Below are positions 58,652 to 64,000 of a stretch of DNA of 64,000 nt, in pieces. Position 1 is the first letter of the stretch. Each line of letters opens with the position of its first letter. Location of the stretch: the NCBI RefSeq assembly GCF_003203515.1, contig NZ_BGNG01000006.1, positions 124,001 through 188,000 of the forward strand, read 5' to 3'. The translations under genes and the position numbers were made by a program. This stretch comes from Glaciecola sp. KUL10 (GTDB lineage Bacteria; Pseudomonadota; Gammaproteobacteria; Enterobacterales; Alteromonadaceae). The notes under the pieces were generated by a model, which saw only the letters and a program-made list of their open reading frames with translations, did no database searches and had not been told where the DNA came from.

Positions 58652-59535
58652 ACTTGCGCCTGTCTCAAATTACGTTTATGGGTTTTGTGGGTATTAATCG
58701 TTTCATAGATCGCAGCAGAAATTACTAATAAACCACCTAACAAAGTCTGCCATGTGGGTTGTTCATTCAACATAATAATTGCAAAAACCACGCCATAGAA
58801 TGGTTGCATACAAGCGACTAGAGAAAATGTCTTTGCTCTAAGGTGCTTTAATGCATTCGCTACCATTGCATGTGGAACCGCTGTGAATATAGTGCCCAAC
58901 AAAAATAATAATAATAGGTTCTGTTGTCCCATCACTACAAAATCATCAGAGATAAACCAGATTAAACAAGGGCAAATGACTAGGGTTTGAAACGCCATCG
59001 CTTTAGAACCGCTGTAATGAGAAAAGTGTTTGCGGTGTAACAAATTCCTTAGCGAGTACAAAAATGCTGAAATAACACCTATCAACACACCTAAGGTGAT
59101 GTCATTGTCCAATGAAATATCAGGCACGATTAACGCAATGCCAAAAAGAACAACGAGTGCGCTAGCAATATCTTGCCAAACAAGTTTGATCCCTTCGAAG
59201 TAAGGCTCTAATAGGACGGTAATTACAGGAAATGTGAATAGCGCTATAATTCCGACAGATACCCCCGCGTATTGCATCGCCATGAAATAAGTGACCCAGT
59301 GCATGGCCATAATAACACCAAGCAGAATCCCCATTAGATAGTCTTTTTGATTATTTAGTCTGAGGGATTCCCCGCTAAATTTGACAAAGGCCCAAAGCAA
59401 AATACAAGCAAATGCCGAACGACCAAATGTTATATCAAGGCTATTGAGGCTGATCAATTGAGAAAATAACGCAGTTCCACCCAACAGCATCACCGTGAGG
59501 TGAAGCGAAATCAGACTCTTTTTGACAGGATCCAT
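58642..59535 (-). CDS. EamA/DMT-family transporter
   Basis: 297 residues with ten membrane helices in two EamA repeats (SLNSLDITFGRSAFACILLWAFVKF; then CMQPFYGVVFAIIMLNEQPTWQTLLGG). Substrates of such exporters are metabolites or amino acids and cannot be told from sequence. It lies in an operon between psd (three bases upstream) and the phosphodiesterase. Confidence 0.9.
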   Translation of the reverse strand: MDPVKKSLISLHLTVMLLGGTALFSQLISLNSLDITFGRSAFACILLWAFVKFSGESLRLNNQKDYLMGILLGVIMAMHWVTYFMAMQYAGVSVGIIALFTFPVITVLLEPYFEGIKLVWQDIASALVVLFGIALIVPDISLDNDITLGVLIGVISAFLYSLRNLLHRKHFSHYSGSKAMAFQTLVICPCLIWFISDDFVVMGQQNLLLLFLLGTIFTAVPHAMVANALKHLRAKTFSLVACMQPFYGVVFAIIMLNEQPTWQTLLGGLLVISAAIYETINTHKTHKRNLRQAQVCK

Positions 59536-59538
59536 TGT

Positions 59539-60435
59539 CTACTTTTCGTTATCTTTAGGCGAATGTGGTGGTTGGATATCATGTCCTATCGCACTGGCAA
59601 AGTGAGTACCTAATCGTGTGACCATACCAGCTTGCATGTCCGCAAATTCGATTTTGTTGGGTTCAAAGCAAACAACAATAGTCGAACCTAGTTTAAAGCG
59701 GCCCATCTCTTCACCTTGCGAAAGGTTGATGTTGTCAGTCTCATCGTATTGCCAATGCTGTACAGTCTTTCCTGCAGGTGGTGTAATATTTCCTGCCCAA
59801 ACGGTTTCGATACTTGCCACGATAGTCGCGCCGACTAATACAATCGCTACTTTGCCAACAGGCGTATCAAAAATCGTGACGACGCGTTCATTTCTGGCAA
59901 ATAAACCAGGTACGTTTTGAGCGGTTAATGGGTTAACAGAAAATAGTTCGCCGGGTACGTGCAACATATCTGTTAAGGTGCCTTCAATTGGCATATGAAT
60001 ACGGTGATAGTCTTTTGGCGATAAATAAATAGTTGCAAATCGGCCGCCTTTAAACACATTTGCTAACTCTGGCTTACCCCCCAGTAAAGTGGTTAAACTA
60101 TAATTATGGCCTTTGGCTTGAAATATTTGATCGCCTATTATCTCACCAAACTGACTGACAGCTCCGTCAACTGCATGACACAGTTCATTTTCTTTAGTTT
60201 GGATTGGTCGCGCCTCTGGTTTCAATGAACGCGTGAAAAAAGCGTTAAACGTTTTATAAGATGCCGGGTCTTGGTTGGCGGCTTCAGACATATCGACGTC
60301 AAATGCTTTAATAAAAACCTTAATGAAAAATTGTGTCACGCTGCCTGCTTCAGCCGCAGCCAAACTACCCACTAAACGAGATAGAAGATGTTTCGGTAAA
60401 ATATATTGGGCGCGCACTTTAAGCCAATCGATCAC
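59539..60435 (-). CDS. psd: phosphatidylserine decarboxylase
   Basis: 298 residues of the prokaryotic type I proenzyme. Conserved segments: [38 protein letters not shown] and the self-cleavage LGST site in [15 protein letters not shown], whose Ser becomes the pyruvoyl group. It makes phosphatidylethanolamine at the inner membrane. It follows rsgA as in many gammaproteobacteria. Confidence 0.97.
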   Translation of the reverse strand: MIDWLKVRAQYILPKHLLSRLVGSLAAAEAGSVTQFFIKVFIKAFDVDMSEAANQDPASYKTFNAFFTRSLKPEARPIQTKENELCHAVDGAVSQFGEIIGDQIFQAKGHNYSLTTLLGGKPELANVFKGGRFATIYLSPKDYHRIHMPIEGTLTDMLHVPGELFSVNPLTAQNVPGLFARNERVVTIFDTPVGKVAIVLVGATIVASIETVWAGNITPPAGKTVQHWQYDETDNINLSQGEEMGRFKLGSTIVVCFEPNKIEFADMQAGMVTRLGTHFASAIGHDIQPPHSPKDNEK

Positions 60436-60617
60436 AATAGAAACTCCGTAATACTTTGTTTCCTTACCTGCCGTTAAGGAGATACGATGGCAACAAAGCT
60501 AATGTTATATTGTTAGATAGTATATCTCATTGTTGGCAGTGCGAAGTGCTAAAGTTTTTATGTGACATTCCTGTTTAATCTAAGGCAAATACTTTTAGAA
60601 AGATCGCTTACAACAAA

Positions 60618-61649
60618 CTAGGTTTTTGAAAAAGAAGGACGGTTTTCTTGGTTTGACTCGATAATTTTGTGATAGCTGTCATAACGACTTCGAGCAATTC
60701 TCCCTTCATCTACGGCTTGACGAATTAAACAGCCCGGGTCCTTTTTGTGTTTGCAGTCGGTGAACTTACAACCGCCTAAAAACTCATTAAACTCAACAAA
60801 CCCCTTTGTGATTTCTTCATTTGGGATGTGCCATAGACCAAATTCGCGAACACCAGGTGAATCAATTAAATCACCACCATCTTTAAACTTTAAAAGTTTT
60901 GATGCGGTTGTAGTGTGTTGTCCCAACCCTGAACTGACGGAAACATCTCCCACCTGTTCTTCTGCATTAGGCAGTAATTGATTGACTAAGCTAGATTTAC
61001 CGACGCCACTTTGGCCTACAAACACACTGACTTTATCACTTAATTCTGCTGCCAGTGTTTGTACACCTTGTGTGGTTTGACAGCTTGTATAAATGACTGG
61101 GTAACCAATATCAACATAAAGCTGCATGTTTTGTTTTAGTTCGTTAAGTTGTAATTCGTCGAGTAACTCAATTTTATTGATAATAATAATGGCCGGTATT
61201 GAAACCGCTTCACAAGCGACAAGGTATCGATCGATGATATGTGTTGAGAGCGCGGGCACTATCGAACTGACTACTAATATTTGGTCTATGTTCGCAGCAA
61301 CGGGTTTTACGCCGTCGTAATAATCTGGACGCGTAAGGGTACTTTTGCGATCCTCAACAGCTTCAATAATTCCCCTATCTCGGTCGTCTTCAGTTAATGA
61401 TGGGCGAAATAATACGTGGTCACCGCAAACCACAGACTCGACAGTTCTACGAATATGGCATTTGTGCACTTCACGCGTTTCCATGTTTTCTACATTAGCG
61501 TGTTTACCAAAACGACCAATAACGCGTCCATTAGTTTGCTCGCCTAAATTGGTATCACTAATGTCAGTTTCGTGCTTATTAAGTCGTTTTTGTCTGTTGT
61601 TTTGTACCTGTCGTCTTTGTTTTACCGACAGTTTCGGTTTCTTTGCCAC
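60618..61649 (-). CDS. rsgA: ribosome small subunit GTPase RsgA
   Basis: 343 residues. A basic N-terminal tail leads to an OB domain. The circularly permuted GTPase has IIINKIELL before the P-loop GQSGVGKSSLVNQL and DSPGVREFGL. A C-terminal zinc knuckle reads GGCKFTDCKHKKDPGC. It checks late 30S assembly. It is divergent from orn. Confidence 0.97.
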   Translation of the reverse strand: MAKKPKLSVKQRRQVQNNRQKRLNKHETDISDTNLGEQTNGRVIGRFGKHANVENMETREVHKCHIRRTVESVVCGDHVLFRPSLTEDDRDRGIIEAVEDRKSTLTRPDYYDGVKPVAANIDQILVVSSIVPALSTHIIDRYLVACEAVSIPAIIIINKIELLDELQLNELKQNMQLYVDIGYPVIYTSCQTTQGVQTLAAELSDKVSVFVGQSGVGKSSLVNQLLPNAEEQVGDVSVSSGLGQHTTTASKLLKFKDGGDLIDSPGVREFGLWHIPNEEITKGFVEFNEFLGGCKFTDCKHKKDPGCLIRQAVDEGRIARSRYDSYHKIIESNQENRPSFSKT

Positions 61650-61760
61650 GATTACCTTACTTTAACTTTATTGAAGGAGTGTAATTGCTTGGATAAGTCT
61701 GTATCTTCATGATACCTTTTTTTCGAAGCTTTTTATATGTGAACAGCGCTAGGAGAATTA

Positions 61761-62306
61761 ATGGCATTGCATGATGAGAATCTAGTTTGGATAGATATGG
61801 AAATGACGGGACTTGATCCTGAAACATGTGTTGTGATGGAAATTGCAACAATAGTCACTGACAAAGACCTGAATATACTTGCACAGGGGCCTGTTATTGC
61901 CGTTCATCAACCAGACGAAGTACTAGATAATATGGATGAATGGTGTGTTAAAACACATGGTTCAACCGGCTTAACGCAACGATGTAAAGACAGTGAGTAC
62001 AGCGTTGACGACGCGACCAATATCACTATCGAGTTTTTAAAAGCTTATGTACCCGCAGGAAAATCACCGTTGTGCGGCAATACTATCGGTCAAGATAGAC
62101 GCTTCTTGGTAAAATATATGCCAAGGCTCGAAGCGTATTTTCATTACAGAAGTATTGACGTCAGCACTATCAAAGAGCTTACCAAACGATGGAAGCCCGA
62201 GGTTTTAAAAGACTTCACAAAAAAAGGCGTGCACTTAGCCTTGGACGATATCATCGAATCTATAGAAGAAATGAAGTTTTACAGAGATAAAGTGTTTAAG
62301 ATTTAG
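61761..62306 (+). CDS. orn: oligoribonuclease
   Basis: 181 residues of the DEDDh exonuclease fold. [12 protein letters not shown] supplies the first Asp/Glu pair, and [16 protein letters not shown] and the late [11 protein letters not shown] complete the site. It degrades di- to pentanucleotides, including pGpG, so it closes the c-di-GMP turnover path of the diguanylate cyclases here. AGGAG precedes the ATG. Confidence 0.97.
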   Translation: MALHDENLVWIDMEMTGLDPETCVVMEIATIVTDKDLNILAQGPVIAVHQPDEVLDNMDEWCVKTHGSTGLTQRCKDSEYSVDDATNITIEFLKAYVPAGKSPLCGNTIGQDRRFLVKYMPRLEAYFHYRSIDVSTIKELTKRWKPEVLKDFTKKGVHLALDDIIESIEEMKFYRDKVFKI

Positions 62307-62345
62307 GCAAAAGAGCACAAATTTTAAAAAAACTAAAAATTATGC

Positions 62346-62373
62346 TTGCACCCAACAAATATTTTCCTATAAT
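62346..62373 (+). promoter_or_regulatory. tRNA-Gly promoter
   Basis: TTGCAC, a 16-base spacer and a perfect TATAAT, followed by a GC-rich discriminator (GCGCGTCC) typical of stringently controlled tRNA genes. The tRNA starts 13 bases downstream of the -10 box. Confidence 0.85.
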
Positions 62374-62386
62374 GCGCGTCCACATT

Positions 62387-62462
<76 letters not shown>

Positions 62463-62647
62463 AATTCTTACCCATAGCCAAATTAAAGCGTTACTAGTGC
62501 TGCCGAGGCTGTGGGTTTATTCATTGTTTTTCTGCTTTTAAAAACACCTTTAGGCTAATTGATTCTAAGCCTAAGTCATGAAATTTCGACGTAAAGACCG
62601 CTTGCAGTTTGGCTTGTTAGATTTTTTTCTATAGACTATTTGGTTAA

Positions 62648-63733
62648 GTGGCTTGGTTAGTTTCAAGCTTAATACAAGCAGCGAAACATGAACTTGAAAA
62701 ACAAAATAAAAAAGCCACATCACTAAAAGACGTCGCCAAAGCAATTGGCGTGTCTACTGCAACTATTTCCAATGCCTTTAACCGTCCAGATCAATTATCG
62801 GACAAACTGCGAAGTCGAATATTGGAAGAATGCAAACATCTCGGTTACGCTGGGCCAAGCCTCGCTGCCAGAAGTTTGCGTTCGGGAAAGTCAGATGTGA
62901 TAGGAGTGGTATTAGCCGACTCTCTTGGTTACAGTTTTTCTGACCCAATGGCAATCAGCTTGCTAGAGGGTGTTTCTAGTGTATTGGAGAAACATAACAA
63001 ACAGTTGTTACTGCTGTCTTCACTGTCTGATAACTCATCTCAAGTGGGCGCTGAGTCACTTCCAGACGGATTTATATTTTATGGCACACCCAGTCAAAAT
63101 GCATTAGCGCGAATCCTGAATCTATCAAAACCTTGTGTATCAATTGATTTTTCTCATGAAGCGATGCCTAGCGTTAACATTGATAATCGAAAAGCCTCGA
63201 AGGAAATTGCTGAATATGCAATTACCGACAGTGACGATAGTGTTGCTATTATCGGCATGCGACTTGTAGAAGATGAAAACGTGCGTGCACTACAGGAGGG
63301 TGACAACTTAGGCAATAGCCAAGAAATTGCCCATCAAAGGCTGTTGGGGTATTTAGATGGCGCGGCGGCTAAAGGCGTTTCAATACCTTTTACTTCTCGC
63401 ATTCATCTGCCGCGAAATACGATTGATTATGCACAACAAGCAGCAATAGCATTACTTGAAAGAAAAGATAGACCTAATGTTATCTTGTGTATGAGTGATG
63501 TGATTGCTATGACTGTTTGTCGAGTGGCCAATCAAATGGGTATTTTTGTACCAGAAGAATTAAAAGTGACGGGATTTGATGATATTGCCGAAGCAACTAG
63601 AAACTCCCCTCCATTAACCACTTGTTCCCAACAAGGCGTAGAAAAGGGCATCATTGCAACAACCATGCTCATTGAAAATGATACCGTCAGTAAAGTCGTT
63701 GAGACTAAGTTAAGAAAGCGAGATTCAGCTTAG
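62648..63733 (+). CDS. LacI-family transcriptional regulator
   Basis: About 361 residues from a GTG with no clear Shine-Dalgarno, so the start is uncertain. The HTH (SLKDVAKAIGVSTATISNAFNRPDQLSDKLRSRILEECKHLGY) begins near residue 24, later than usual. The hinge AARSLRSGKSDVIGVV and the periplasmic-binding-like effector domain follow, including NVILCMSDVIAMTVCRVANQMGIFVPEELKVTGFDDIAEATRNSPPLTT. It probably controls the convergent GH13 gene and sugar genes beyond the window. Confidence 0.9.
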   Translation: MAWLVSSLIQAAKHELEKQNKKATSLKDVAKAIGVSTATISNAFNRPDQLSDKLRSRILEECKHLGYAGPSLAARSLRSGKSDVIGVVLADSLGYSFSDPMAISLLEGVSSVLEKHNKQLLLLSSLSDNSSQVGAESLPDGFIFYGTPSQNALARILNLSKPCVSIDFSHEAMPSVNIDNRKASKEIAEYAITDSDDSVAIIGMRLVEDENVRALQEGDNLGNSQEIAHQRLLGYLDGAAAKGVSIPFTSRIHLPRNTIDYAQQAAIALLERKDRPNVILCMSDVIAMTVCRVANQMGIFVPEELKVTGFDDIAEATRNSPPLTTCSQQGVEKGIIATTMLIENDTVSKVVETKLRKRDSA

Positions 63734-64000
63734 GATTTTAACCAAAGGCATTGATAGGCTTGCAAGCTGATCGGTTTGCTGCATTCGTAGGTTGTGCTGG
63801 TGATTAGTTCTAAGGCTATTTTAGATTCAAGGCAACGCATAATAGCACTTGGTAGCACTAGGGTATGCTCGCTAAAGTTGACGATACACAAACATCGTTC
63901 TCCGAGATTTGATACCCTTAAATATGCGAAGCAGTGTTGATTGGGGGCGTTCAAAACTTGCGTATTGGCATCACCCAAAATAGGGTGGGTTTGTCTTAGC
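63730..64000 (-). CDS. GH13 enzyme, C-terminal part (amylosucrase-like); cut by window
   Basis: About 90 codons, open to the last base of the window; the TTG at 63978 is not a start. The sequence (LRQTHPIL, then HCFAYLRVSNLGERCLCIVNFSEHTLVL and LQAYQCLWLKS) is the beta-sandwich C-terminal domain of a GH13 alpha-glucan enzyme, most like amylosucrase or alpha-glucosidase. The catalytic part is outside. Its stop overlaps that of the LacI regulator. Confidence 0.7.
   Translation of the reverse strand, partial: LRQTHPILGDANTQVLNAPNQHCFAYLRVSNLGERCLCIVNFSEHTLVLPSAIMRCLESKIALELITSTTYECSKPISLQAYQCLWLKS

Overview
The window looks like chromosomal DNA of a marine gammaproteobacterium of the Alteromonadales (Glaciecola/Paraglaciecola/Alteromonas type). 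This is inferred from gene content and order: tRNA-Trp-secE-nusG, rplKAJL-rpoBC, rpsLG-fusA-tuf, glnA-DUF4124-ntrBC, orn-tRNA-Gly beside rsgA-psd, the PanP-type decarboxylase, an NhaD antiporter and polysaccharide-degrading genes. No assignment to species is possible from reading alone.

Layout. 1-3605: a truncated ABC exporter, a secreted TPR protein and an iodotyrosine-deiodinase-like nitroreductase. 3866-27935: the transcription/translation core. tRNA-Trp, secE and nusG come first. A three-gene insert (PstS-like protein, outer-membrane barrel protein, diguanylate cyclase) then separates nusG from rplK. rplKAJL and rpoBC follow with their leader and attenuator structures. A second insert (GH9 cellulase lipoprotein, MerR regulator, alpha/beta hydrolase) separates rpoC from rpsL-rpsG-fusA-tuf. 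28101-34216: periplasmic solute-binding-like proteins (two are tandem paralogues), small membrane proteins, a CNNM/CBS protein, dRS3-like hairpin repeats and a DoxX protein. 34412-40928: NhaD, an ABC-2 transporter operon ending in a TrmB-like methyltransferase, a degenerate EAL protein and PanP. 41055-44877: two secreted spondin-domain proteins directly followed by an OmpR-type response regulator and sensor kinase. 45089-50568: YcdX-type phosphatase and the nitrogen-control genes ntrC, ntrB, a DUF4124 protein and glnA. NtrC boxes lie before ntrB and glnA, and a sigma-54 promoter lies before glnA. 51031-57867: typA/bipA, a TPR-GGDEF protein, a PatB/MalY lyase, a YibQ-like deacetylase and a MerC-domain protein preceded by a perfect Zur-like palindrome. 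57953-64000: gdpD-eamA-psd, rsgA, orn, tRNA-Gly, a LacI regulator and the 3' end of a GH13 (amylosucrase-like) gene.

Most of the window is housekeeping. The parts most worth a second look are the two inserts inside the ribosomal/RNA-polymerase cluster, the spondin plus two-component locus, the halotyrosine-dehalogenase-like enzyme, the covarying hairpin repeats, and several regulatory sites readable directly in the DNA. I did not see a CRISPR array, prophage, complete insertion sequence or anti-phage system.
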